Shown: positions 57,688 to 64,000 of the stretch, in pieces
How positions within the stretch are numbered: position 1 is the stretch's first letter
How the letters are laid out: the number at the start of each line of letters is the position of its first letter
The notes under the pieces: generated by a model
What the model was told of the DNA's origin: nothing
Databases searched by the model: none
The model's input: the letters and a program-made list of their open reading frames with translations, nothing else
Made by a program: the position numbers and the translations under genes
From: Bog-473 sp963783965
Lineage (GTDB): Bacteria; Actinomycetota; Acidimicrobiia; Acidimicrobiales; RAAP-2
Direction of reading: 5' to 3'
Length of the DNA stretch: 64,000 bases
Assembly: GCA_963783965.1 (NCBI GenBank)
Contig: CAWAPQ010000001.1
Location: 186,001 to 250,000 of the forward strand

Positions 57688-58110
57688 ATGAGCGGCGACA
57701 ACTTCGACCTGTCCAAGATCTGGCTGTTCTCCACATCGTCGGCCAAGGATCTGCGCACCATCAAGCGCGCCCTCGAAGAGGTGACCGTGCCACCCGGAAG
57801 GATGCTGTGCGAGCAGGGCACCATCGGGCGCGAGTTCTTCCTCATCGTGAAGGGGCAGGCGGCCGTGCGGCGCAACAACCGCAAGGTGGCGACGCTCGGG
57901 CCGGGCCAGTACTTCGGCGAGATGGCGCTGCTCGACCGCCGGCCCCGCTCGGCGACGGTGACGTCGGAGACCGAGATGACCCTGCTCGTGCTCGGCCAAC
58001 GCCAGTTCAACGGCGTGCTCGATGCCGTTCCCGCGCTGTCGCGCAAGATGCTGGCCGCCACGGCCACCCGCCTGCGTGAAGCCGACGAGAAGGCGATGGC
58101 CGCCATTTAG
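57688..58110 (+). CDS. stand-alone cyclic nucleotide-binding domain protein
   Basis: A 140-aa protein consisting of one cNMP-binding (CRP-type) beta-barrel: VPPGRMLCEQGTIGREFFLIVKGQAAVRRNNRKVATLGPGQYFGEMALLDRRPRSATVTSETEM. The phosphate-binding cassette FGEMALLDRRPRSATV matches the FGE-AL---PR-A pattern of cAMP binders. The segment after it is a short helix (LSRKMLAATATRLREADEKAMAA) with no helix-turn-helix, so it is not a CRP transcription factor. It may act by protein-protein contact. Partners are unknown; it lies between glnB and the aquaporin gene. Confidence 0.88.
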   Translation: MSGDNFDLSKIWLFSTSSAKDLRTIKRALEEVTVPPGRMLCEQGTIGREFFLIVKGQAAVRRNNRKVATLGPGQYFGEMALLDRRPRSATVTSETEMTLLVLGQRQFNGVLDAVPALSRKMLAATATRLREADEKAMAAI

Positions 58111-58210
58111 GGAGCGCTCCCGGGCCGACGCCGCACCGGCGTTGTCGGCCCCTTGAGCTGGCAGTACGTCCTCGGGTATCCGCGTCCGCGCCAAGCGGCG
58201 CTGCGAAACT

Positions 58211-58244
58211 TCCTGTGTCCATTTCACCTCGCCTGGACACAGGA
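58211..58244 (+). promoter_or_regulatory. hairpin covering the aquaporin ribosome binding site
   Basis: TCCTGTGTCC (58211-58220) and its exact complement GGACACAGGA (58235-58244) form a 10-base stem around a 14-base loop. The right arm holds the first four bases of the AGGAGG ribosome binding site (58241-58246), 8 bases before the aquaporin ATG. Folded, the mRNA would hide that site. Confidence 0.65.
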
Positions 58245-58254
58245 GGTCACCGTC

Positions 58255-59031
58255 ATGAGTCTTGATCCCAGAAAGCTGGGTGCGGAGTTCCTGGGCACCT
58301 TGGTGCTGGTCGTCGTCGCCGTCGGCGTCGCCACCGAGACGTTCGGGTTCAAGCTGTTCGGGCTGAGCTACGCCGCCGGGGTCGCCGCCACGGCCCTCGC
58401 CTTCGGGTTGGTGCTGGTCGCCCTCGTCTACGCCATCGGGCCGATCTCGGGCTGCCACGTGAACCCTGCCGTCACCCTCGGCTTCATCGCTTCGGGGCGC
58501 ATGAAGCTGGCCGAGGGGGTCGCCTATCTCGTGGCCCAGTTCGCCGGCGGCATCGTCGGTGCGTACCTCCTCTATTGGATGTTCACGACTTCGCCGCTCT
58601 ACAAGAAGTCGGTCCAAGGGCTCGGCACCGACGGGTACGGCAAGGAGTCACACCTGTTCGTGAGCCAGGGGGGTGCCTTCCTCATTGAGGTCGTCCTGAC
58701 GGCCATCTTCGTCATGGTCGTGCTCTTCGCCACGCACAAGGCCGCCATTCAGGGAGCGGCCGGCGTGGCCATCGGCTTCGGCCTGGTGATCGTGCACCTC
58801 ATCGGCATCCCGCTGACCGGCACGTCGGTGAACCCGGCCCGGAGCCTCGGGCCGGCGCTGGTCGTCGGTGGCACGGCCCTCAGCCAGGTCTGGCTCTTCA
58901 TCGTCGCCCCGCTGGTCGGGGCGATCGTGGCGGCGGTGATCCATCTGGTGCTGGCCGACCGCACGAAGGACGAGATCGTCCAGGAGCCCCTCAAGCCGGC
59001 ATCTCCCTCGACGGAGCCCGCCCCGGCGTAG
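58255..59031 (+). CDS. aqpZ: aquaporin (MIP family, AqpZ-like)
   Basis: A 258-aa six-helix channel of the MIP family. Both NPA boxes are present, SGCHVNPAVTLG and TGTSVNPARSLGPAL. The first cytoplasmic half starts LGAEFLGTLVLVVVAVG and pore-lining residues resemble water-selective AqpZ more than glycerol facilitators, which carry an Asp after the second NPA (NPARD); here it is NPARS. A loop insertion (TTSPLYKKSVQGLGTDGYGKES) lies between helices 3 and 4. A perfect AGGAGG site precedes the ATG but sits in a hairpin, suggesting translational control. Confidence 0.93.
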   Translation: MSLDPRKLGAEFLGTLVLVVVAVGVATETFGFKLFGLSYAAGVAATALAFGLVLVALVYAIGPISGCHVNPAVTLGFIASGRMKLAEGVAYLVAQFAGGIVGAYLLYWMFTTSPLYKKSVQGLGTDGYGKESHLFVSQGGAFLIEVVLTAIFVMVVLFATHKAAIQGAAGVAIGFGLVIVHLIGIPLTGTSVNPARSLGPALVVGGTALSQVWLFIVAPLVGAIVAAVIHLVLADRTKDEIVQEPLKPASPSTEPAPA

Positions 59032-59063
59032 CCCGTCCCCAGATGGCCCGCTACGGTCGGGCC

Positions 59064-59486
59064 ATGGATCTGACCGAGGCACTGGCATTCGCCCGGGACC
59101 GCAAGCAAGGGGTCCTGGCAACCATCCGCGCCAACGGGCGGCCGCAGCTGTCCAACATCATGTTCGTGCCCGACGAGGGCGACACGTTCCTGATCTCCAT
59201 CACGGACGACCGGGCCAAGACGGCCAACCTGCGCCGCGACCCCAGGGCCTCGCTGTACGTGCTGGGCGACAACTTCTACCAGTACGTCGTCATTGAAGCG
59301 GTGGCCGAGCTGTCGCCGGTGGCGGCCGAGCCGAACGACGCCACCGTGGAAGCACTCATCCGCTACTACGAGGCGGGGTCGGGCGCGCACCCGGACTGGG
59401 CCGAGTACAGGGCAGCGATGATCGCCGACAAGCGGATCGCGTTGACGCTGCGGCCCGAGCGCGCCTACGGGATGATCGGCGGCTGA
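59064..59486 (+). CDS. PPOX-class F420-dependent oxidoreductase
   Basis: A 140-aa split-barrel flavin/deazaflavin-binding protein. LTEALAFARDRKQGVLATIRANGRPQLSNIMFVPDEGD, then ISITDDRAKTANLRRDPRASLYVLGD and a C-terminal RIALTLRPERAYGMIGG fit the actinobacterial 'PPOX class F420-dependent oxidoreductase' group. It probably reduces a small-molecule substrate with F420H2; FMN use is the alternative. The ATG at 59064 (MDLTEAL) is chosen; seven residues upstream are in frame. It lies 32 bases after the aquaporin stop. Confidence 0.9.
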   Translation: MDLTEALAFARDRKQGVLATIRANGRPQLSNIMFVPDEGDTFLISITDDRAKTANLRRDPRASLYVLGDNFYQYVVIEAVAELSPVAAEPNDATVEALIRYYEAGSGAHPDWAEYRAAMIADKRIALTLRPERAYGMIGG

Positions 59487-59517
59487 CCGGCGTCGCGACC
59501 GCCACGCCGCTGTCCGG

Positions 59518-60177
59518 CTAGGGGCAGGTCGCGCCGATGCGCTCGGCTTGGGACCTGATGCCGGTCTGTACGGGCGAGGCAACGGCCTTCGCCGAGATGG
59601 CCGTGGCGTCGTAGATGCCCGAGCCGAAGGCGCAATCGCCCACCGACCAGTAGGCGTTGGCCGACCCGCCGGCGCTGCCGGTCACGGTGACGCCCTTGGC
59701 GGTCGGGACACCGGCCACCGTGAACGGTTTCGTCCCGCTCTGGCCCGTCTTGGCCATCTGCAGGAACAGCTTGGCGCCCGTCTGGGCGCCGGCGGGGCTA
59801 CTGAACTGGAGCACGACGGAGAGACCCTCGTTGGTGTTCGAACCCCTGGTCGACTCCTCGACGGCCTTGACGAACCCGGCCTTCTGCAGGGTGCTGATGG
59901 CGCTCTTCCGCAGCTTCTTCGTGAGGGAATCACCCTCGAGTAGGCCCGCCGCCGTGGTCATGGTGCTGGGGTGTCCGCCCACCGTGTAACCCGGGATCTC
60001 GTTGGACTTGAGCAGGAACTGGGCCAGCGCGGACGAGGAGGCCGCATCGGCCGGAGCCCCGGAGCCGAGTACGGGCAGGATGAGCGCACCGAGTGCGGGT
60101 ACGCCGCACGCGGCGCGTCGACGCCAAGGGGTCCCGCCGTTCCGCGGGGTCTTGTTGCCGATCGGAGGTCGCGTCAA
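59518..60177 (-). CDS. exported hypothetical protein coupled to EtfD gene
   Basis: A 219-aa protein with an N-terminal export signal: basic WRRRAACG, hydrophobic VPALGALILPVLG and a probable cleavage after APADA (about residue 45). The mature part has KSNEIPGYTVGGHPSTMTTAAGLLEGDS and two cysteines (GDCAFGSG and the final ATCP) that may pair. The start is TTG at 60177, overlapping the EtfD stop by 4 bases (TTGA), so it is translationally coupled to it. No family recognised. Confidence 0.65.
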   Translation of the reverse strand: MTRPPIGNKTPRNGGTPWRRRAACGVPALGALILPVLGSGAPADAASSSALAQFLLKSNEIPGYTVGGHPSTMTTAAGLLEGDSLTKKLRKSAISTLQKAGFVKAVEESTRGSNTNEGLSVVLQFSSPAGAQTGAKLFLQMAKTGQSGTKPFTVAGVPTAKGVTVTGSAGGSANAYWSVGDCAFGSGIYDATAISAKAVASPVQTGIRSQAERIGATCP

Positions 60178-62231
60178 GTGGTGGCGGCCGGCTGGCCGGC
60201 GGCCGCGGGCTGTCCGAGCGACTCCTCCACCAGCTGGGAGAGGTCGAGCACGCGCACGTCGTCCTCCTTGGCGTTGGCCCGTACGGCGTCATCGAGCATG
60301 ATCATGCAGTAGGGACATGCGGTCGACACCACGTCAGCCCCCGTCCCGAGCGCCTCGTCCATGCGCTCCATGTTGACCCGCTTGCCGATGTTCTCCTCGA
60401 GCCACATGCGGGCGCCGCCGGCACCGCAACAGAACCCACGCTCCTTGCAGCGCCGCATCTCGATCTGCTCCACGCCGGGAATGGCACTGAGCACCGAGCG
60501 CGGCTCCTCGATGATCCGGTTGTGCCGCCCGAGGTAGCAGGGGTCGTGGTAGGTGACCTTGCCCGAATAGCCCGAGCCCGGCGTGAGCTTGCCCGACGCC
60601 ACGAGGTGCTCGAGCAGCTCGGCATGGTGGATCACTTCGTAGTTGCCGCCGAGGGCGGGGTACTCGTTCTTGATGGTGTTGAAGCAGTGCGGGCAGCTGG
60701 CGATGATCTTCTTCGCCCCCACGGCATCGAGCGTGGCGATGTTCATTTTCGTCTGCTCTTGGTACAGGTACTCGTTGCCCAGACGGCGGACCGGGTCGCC
60801 GGTGCAGGACTCCTTGGGGCCGAGGATGCCGAAGGTGACCCCGGCCCGGTGCAGCATGCGCGCCGTGGCCTGCACGCCCTTGCGGGCCCGCTCGTCGAGG
60901 GCGCCGGCGCAGCCGACCCAGTAGAGGTATTCGACGTCGTCCGGGATCGTGCCGGTGATGACGGGGATCTCGAAGTCCAGGCTCTGTGTCCACTCGGCCC
61001 GCTTGTTCTGCCCCAGGCCCCATGGGTCGCCCTGGTTCTCGACGTTGCGCAACATGAGGCCGGCCTCGCTCGGGAACTCGGACTCCATGAGCACCTGGTA
61101 ACGGCGCATGTCCACGATGGCGTCGATGTGTTCGATGTCGACCGGGCACTCGTTCACGCAGGCGCCGCAGGTGGTGCAGGACCACAGGACGTCGGGATCG
61201 ATGATGTTCGGCACGAGCGCCGTCTGCTCGCCCTCGCCGCTGAGCAGCGGGGTGGCCGATGCGAACATGTTGTCGCGCAGCCCCATGATGAGCAGCTTCG
61301 GTGAGAGCGGCTTGTCCGTCGTCCAGGCCGGGCAGGCCGACTGGCATCGCCCGCACTCGGTGCAGGTGGCGAAGTCCAGCATCTGCTTCCAGGTGAAGTG
61401 GCCGATCTCGCCGACGCCGAACACGGTGTCCTCGTCGACGTTCTCCATGTCCATGTCGGGAGTGCTGTAGAGGGCGCCGAGAGCCCTCGGGCGCCGGGAG
61501 AAGGCCACGTTGATGGGCGCAAAGAAGATGTGCAGATGCTTCGAGTACGACACGAAGACGATGAAGCCCGAAATGATGGCGATGTTCAGCAGCAGGAAGA
61601 CGGTCACCAGCACCGAATTGGTCCCGGCGCCGAGCGGGGCCAGCAGCTTGGCCACGGCGTGGGAGGCGAAGGCGCCCCAGCCGTAGGGGAACTGGGTGGG
61701 GTCGGTGTTGACCTGTGCACCCCGGTACAGCAGCAGCGTGATCATGACGCCGGCGATCATGAGGAGGGTGATCCACGCCGCATCGAGGTGGGAGCCGAAG
61801 AACCGTGACTTGCGCTCGAGGCGGCTCGGGGCGTTCTTCAGGCGGATGATGGAGAAGGTGATGAGGGCGATCAGCACCGCCACGGTGAAGAAGTCCTCAA
61901 TGAAGCCGACCCAGTTCCAGGTCCCGATGAGCGGAATGTGGAAGTACCTGTTGAAGAGGTCCCCGTAGGCCTCGATGATCGTCAGCAGCAAAATGGTGAA
62001 GCCCCACATGGTGAAGAAGTGGGCCAGGCCGGGTACCGTCCACTGCAGGAGCTTGCGCTGGCCGGCAACCTCGACGGTCTCGGCCTCCACCTTGCGGCTG
62101 ATGGGTCCTCGGGCCCGGTTGGGGTCCTTCTTACCCGAGCGGATGAGCCTGGACAGCCAGTGGAAGCGGCGGGCGGCAATGCCGAAGCCAATGACCGTGA
62201 CCAGGAGTCCAATGATGATTCTGACGGGCAC
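60174..62231 (-). CDS. etfD: membrane Fe-S oxidoreductase, EtfD-like
   Basis: A 685-aa protein joining a NarI-like haem-b/quinone membrane domain (about residues 1-240, with several helices and conserved His in GLAHFFTMWG and YSKHLHIFF) to two [4Fe-4S] motifs, C290-x2-C293-x2-C296-x3-C300 and C352-x2-C355-x2-C358-x3-C362. Two CCG domains follow (YWVGCAGALDERARKG, SCPHCFNTIKNEYP, HDPCYLGRHN, FCCGAGGARMW, CPYCMIML). This is the layout of mycobacterial EtfD (Rv0338c), which passes electrons from electron transfer flavoprotein in fatty-acid oxidation to menaquinone. No etfAB genes are in the window. Confidence 0.88.
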   Translation of the reverse strand: MPVRIIIGLLVTVIGFGIAARRFHWLSRLIRSGKKDPNRARGPISRKVEAETVEVAGQRKLLQWTVPGLAHFFTMWGFTILLLTIIEAYGDLFNRYFHIPLIGTWNWVGFIEDFFTVAVLIALITFSIIRLKNAPSRLERKSRFFGSHLDAAWITLLMIAGVMITLLLYRGAQVNTDPTQFPYGWGAFASHAVAKLLAPLGAGTNSVLVTVFLLLNIAIISGFIVFVSYSKHLHIFFAPINVAFSRRPRALGALYSTPDMDMENVDEDTVFGVGEIGHFTWKQMLDFATCTECGRCQSACPAWTTDKPLSPKLLIMGLRDNMFASATPLLSGEGEQTALVPNIIDPDVLWSCTTCGACVNECPVDIEHIDAIVDMRRYQVLMESEFPSEAGLMLRNVENQGDPWGLGQNKRAEWTQSLDFEIPVITGTIPDDVEYLYWVGCAGALDERARKGVQATARMLHRAGVTFGILGPKESCTGDPVRRLGNEYLYQEQTKMNIATLDAVGAKKIIASCPHCFNTIKNEYPALGGNYEVIHHAELLEHLVASGKLTPGSGYSGKVTYHDPCYLGRHNRIIEEPRSVLSAIPGVEQIEMRRCKERGFCCGAGGARMWLEENIGKRVNMERMDEALGTGADVVSTACPYCMIMLDDAVRANAKEDDVRVLDLSQLVEESLGQPAAAGQPAATT

Positions 62232-62536
62232 GAATGCTCCTCGCCTATCTCAGATCGTCGAACGGGGACAGTGACGGAGTGCGAGCGTCACCTGGGATTT
62301 CGATGCGGGCACGAGAATAGTGGGACCACCCCACCTGGGCGAAGTCCGGGGTTGGGCTCCAATGGAAGGGTGCCGGCGCCGTCTGCTGGATGCCCGGCCC
62401 GGCCCTCCCCGAAACCCCGGCTCCCGGGGGTTTCGGGGCCCTCTCGCCCATTCGTCTGCGGACCTCCGAAGCGGCCTCCCGCCTGGGCCCGGCCGGGGAT
62501 GCGCGTTTGCCCAGCGTGTAGATTTGCGGGGTTCTC
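62232..62536. other. intergenic region between etfD and tRNA-Gly
   Basis: This 305-base gap should carry the etfD and tRNA promoters. It contains one strong hairpin, described separately (62407-62438). I see no gene. Confidence 0.45.
62407..62438. terminator. perfect 12-base GC-rich hairpin
   Basis: CCCCGAAACCCC (62407-62418) pairs exactly with GGGGTTTCGGGG (62427-62438), with an 8-base loop. It sits about 100 bases before the tRNA gene and 176 bases upstream of the etfD start. It could stop minus-strand read-through from the LysR side, or it may be a repeat-element relic. Confidence 0.45.
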
Positions 62537-62607
62537 GCGGGCGTAGTTCAGAGGCAGAACATCAGCTTCCCAAGCTGAGAACGCGGGTTCGATTCCCGTC
62601 GCCCGCT
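62537..62607 (+). tRNA. tRNA-Gly (anticodon CCC)
   Basis: A complete cloverleaf can be drawn. The acceptor stem is GCGGGCG/CGCCCGC, the D arm GTTC...GAAC, the anticodon stem TCAGC/GCTGA around the loop TTCCCAA (anticodon CCC, reading GGG), the T arm GCGGG-TTCGATT-CCCGT, and a T discriminator. The 3' CCA is not encoded. Length is 71 nt. Confidence 0.95.
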
Positions 62608-62677
62608 CTCTTGTCGAACATCGCAGGCCACACGGTGATTCTTGATGGTTCTTCGGAATCTGGCGGGGTCTGCGACC

Positions 62678-62896
62678 TCACCGGACGACGATCGAACCCA
62701 GCACACGCCAGTTCGGCTTGCCGGCGTAGAGCAGTGCTCTGATCCGGTAGTTCTCGAAGTTGCGGAAGCCGAAGCCGATCCGCTTGATGCGCTTGATCAG
62801 GTTATTGGGCTCTTGATAGCGCCATTCACCAGCAACTGGCGAGGACCGCGTCACAGAGAACGCTTTTCGTGCCCACGACGCAACGGCGTGCCCCAT
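62678..62896 (-). mobile_element. ISL3-family transposase C-terminal remnant
   Basis: A 72-aa open frame ends with the C-terminal tail of ISL3-type transposases: EPNNLIKRIKRIGFGFRNFENYRIRALLYAGKP (about residues 29-61). The catalytic core upstream is missing, and the preceding residues (WARKAFSVTRSSPVAGEWRY) only partly fit, so this is a decayed fragment. It lies 70 bases downstream of tRNA-Gly. No terminal inverted repeats were recognised. Confidence 0.8.
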
Positions 62897-62954
62897 GAAG
62901 GTGCCTGTTCTCTCTTATGGCGGCTGAGGAGAGGGCGACGACCAGCTCTCACCG

Positions 62955-63861
62955 TCACGTTCGGCGTGCATGTTCCTTGCCCTTGAGCTGGCAAGTCAGG
63001 AGATCGAGTAGCGCTTGGGCGGCGCCGAGCGGTGGGCGCCCACGCGCAACCACTGCAGACATGTCTCGCCGTATTGCCGGTGTGACAGGAATGCCGACAA
63101 CGTTGTCGGCTACTGGTCGGATGGCCATTGGTGGGAGCAGGGACAGGCCGGCACCGCAACTCACCATTTCGACGAGGTACTGCATGTTCGCGACTTCACA
63201 GGCGACTCTTCGAGCGAGGCGGGCGCGGGCGCAGGCTGCGTCGATCTGCGAACGCAAGGCGGAATCGAGCGCGGTATTCAACGAAATCTCGATCGCGGAG
63301 CACCGCTTCATTGAGGCGGATGGTCCGACGACGCGCCAAAGGGTCATCGCAGCGCATCGCGAGGACGAGCGCATCGTGACCGAGGTCCGTGATCATCAGC
63401 CGGGCCAGGTCGATTGGACCGTCGACGAAGGCGACGTCGAGCTCGCCGTCGACAACTGCCCTCGCCAGATCGCCGGCCGCACCCCAGCTCAGACGGAGAG
63501 TAACTCCCGAGTGGGCCTTCCGGAAGGTCGTAAGAAGGGCGGCCAAGTCCACTACGCCAAGTGTCTGAATTGCCCCCACGTGCAGCTGGCCGCGTAGGAC
63601 ACCACCGAGACCTGCCACCGCATCACGACCTTCGTCCACCGCGGCGAGAGTTGCCCGGGCGGCAGGGAGAAGAGCCCGTCCGGCCTGGGTCAATGTGACC
63701 CGGCGGTTGTCCCGCACAAAGAGGGGCTGACCGAGTTCTCGTTCGAGTGCCTTGATAGAAGCGCTCAGACTGGACTGCACCACGTGTACCCGAGCGGCGG
63801 CACGCGTGAAGTGCTGCTCTTCCGCCACGGTCACGAAGTGCTCCAGTTGGCGTAGCTCCAT
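62955..63861 (-). pseudogene. LysR-family transcriptional regulator, frameshifted
   Basis: The first frame (63861 to about 63270) encodes the LysR winged helix, MELRQLEHFVTVAEEQHFTRAAARVHVVQSSLSASIKALERELG, and the first effector-domain half including LHVGAIQTLG. At about 63265-63285 the sense coding moves to another frame, SALRSQIDAACARARLARRVACEVANMQYLVEMVSCGAGLSLLPPMAIRPVADN, and ends at 62955. One base is gained or lost near GAGCGCGG. Joined, the protein is about 300 aa, the normal LysR length. Its ATG lies 2 bases from an ATCGAT-TCT-ATCGAT repeat. Confidence 0.82.
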
Positions 63862-63863
63862 AT

Positions 63864-63878
63864 ATCGATTCTATCGAT
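63864..63878. promoter_or_regulatory. ATCGAT-TCT-ATCGAT inverted repeat at LysR start
   Basis: Two ATCGAT palindromes separated by TCT (63864-63878) lie directly before the LysR start codon. A TAGAAT element on the minus strand within the repeat could be a -10, which would make the LysR mRNA leaderless. This is a likely binding site of LysR for itself and a divergent target gene. Confidence 0.45.
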
Positions 63879-63990
63879 GTTGACTAGCAGCAGAATCTAT
63901 TGGACCAATCGTCAGCGAGCGTGGAGAGTAGGTGCAGCAACGCAGGGGAATCAGCCCTAGCGGCCTGAAGGTTGCCCCTTTGTTGCTCCT

Positions 63991-64000
63991 AAGAAAGGAG
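63991..64000 (+). promoter_or_regulatory. probable ribosome binding site of a gene beyond the window
   Basis: The last ten bases read AAGAAAGGAG, a good plus-strand ribosome binding site. A gene divergent from the LysR regulator probably starts a few bases outside the window, and may be its target. Confidence 0.4.

Overview
The window is high-GC chromosomal DNA, almost fully coding, with many GTG starts and 4-base ATGA/GTGA gene overlaps. Gene content points to an actinobacterium, most likely of the class Acidimicrobiia (inference). The supporting signs are a dnaK-grpE-dnaJ-hspR operon with a HAIR-type operator, F420/deazaflavin-type oxidoreductases, an EtfD-like membrane Fe-S oxidoreductase, a Nur-type nickel regulator, and secreted proteins built from 'GYWLVASDGGIF-YGDA' propeller repeats, which I associate with that class. 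No phage, CRISPR array or complete insertion sequence is present.

Layout. 0-5.8 kb: acetolactate decarboxylase; a Tat-exported small protein, a DUF4331 protein and a small conserved protein in one run; then a divergent nickel circuit (NiCoT permease / Fur-family regulator) around a Nur-like operator. 5.8-9 kb: GT4 glycosyltransferase, PIG-V-like mannosyltransferase and a DUF1345-like membrane protein. 9-15.5 kb: two DHA2 drug-efflux proteins, a frameshifted Old Yellow Enzyme gene, an amidase and an HxlR regulator divergent from the second exporter. 15.5-24.5 kb: catabolic genes (APH-like kinase, DUF7064/7065-like protein, SDR, zinc alcohol dehydrogenase, then an overlapping operon of luciferase-like monooxygenase, epoxide hydrolase and serine hydrolase, then a DDN-like oxidoreductase and a cyclase-family amidohydrolase). 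24.5-39 kb: a minus-strand nucleotide cluster purA-D-B-C-S-Q, an island of four other genes, then purL-F-M-pyrE. Purine steps encoded here are PurF, D, S/Q/L, M, C, B and A; purN, purE/K and purH are not in the window.

39-44.3 kb: a DJ-1/PfpI protein and three secreted propeller-repeat proteins. Two carry frameshifts; the third is intact and fused to a G1 glutamic peptidase (eqolisin) domain. 44.4-51.4 kb: clpB and the dnaK-grpE-dnaJ-hspR heat-shock operon. 51.4-58.1 kb: phosphoglycerate mutase, an SPFH protein with a ribbon-helix-helix partner behind a long palindrome, the ammonium transporter Amt with P-II, two uncharacterised membrane proteins, a second P-II and a stand-alone cyclic-nucleotide-binding domain. 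58.2-62.2 kb: an aquaporin whose ribosome binding site lies in a hairpin, a PPOX/F420-type enzyme, a small exported protein and EtfD. 62.5-64 kb: tRNA-Gly(CCC), an ISL3-type transposase remnant and a frameshifted LysR regulator.

Six apparent single-base frameshifts in five genes (OYE, patatin, two propeller genes, LysR) recur in an otherwise well-preserved region. Residual sequencing errors and real gene decay cannot be told apart from the sequence alone.
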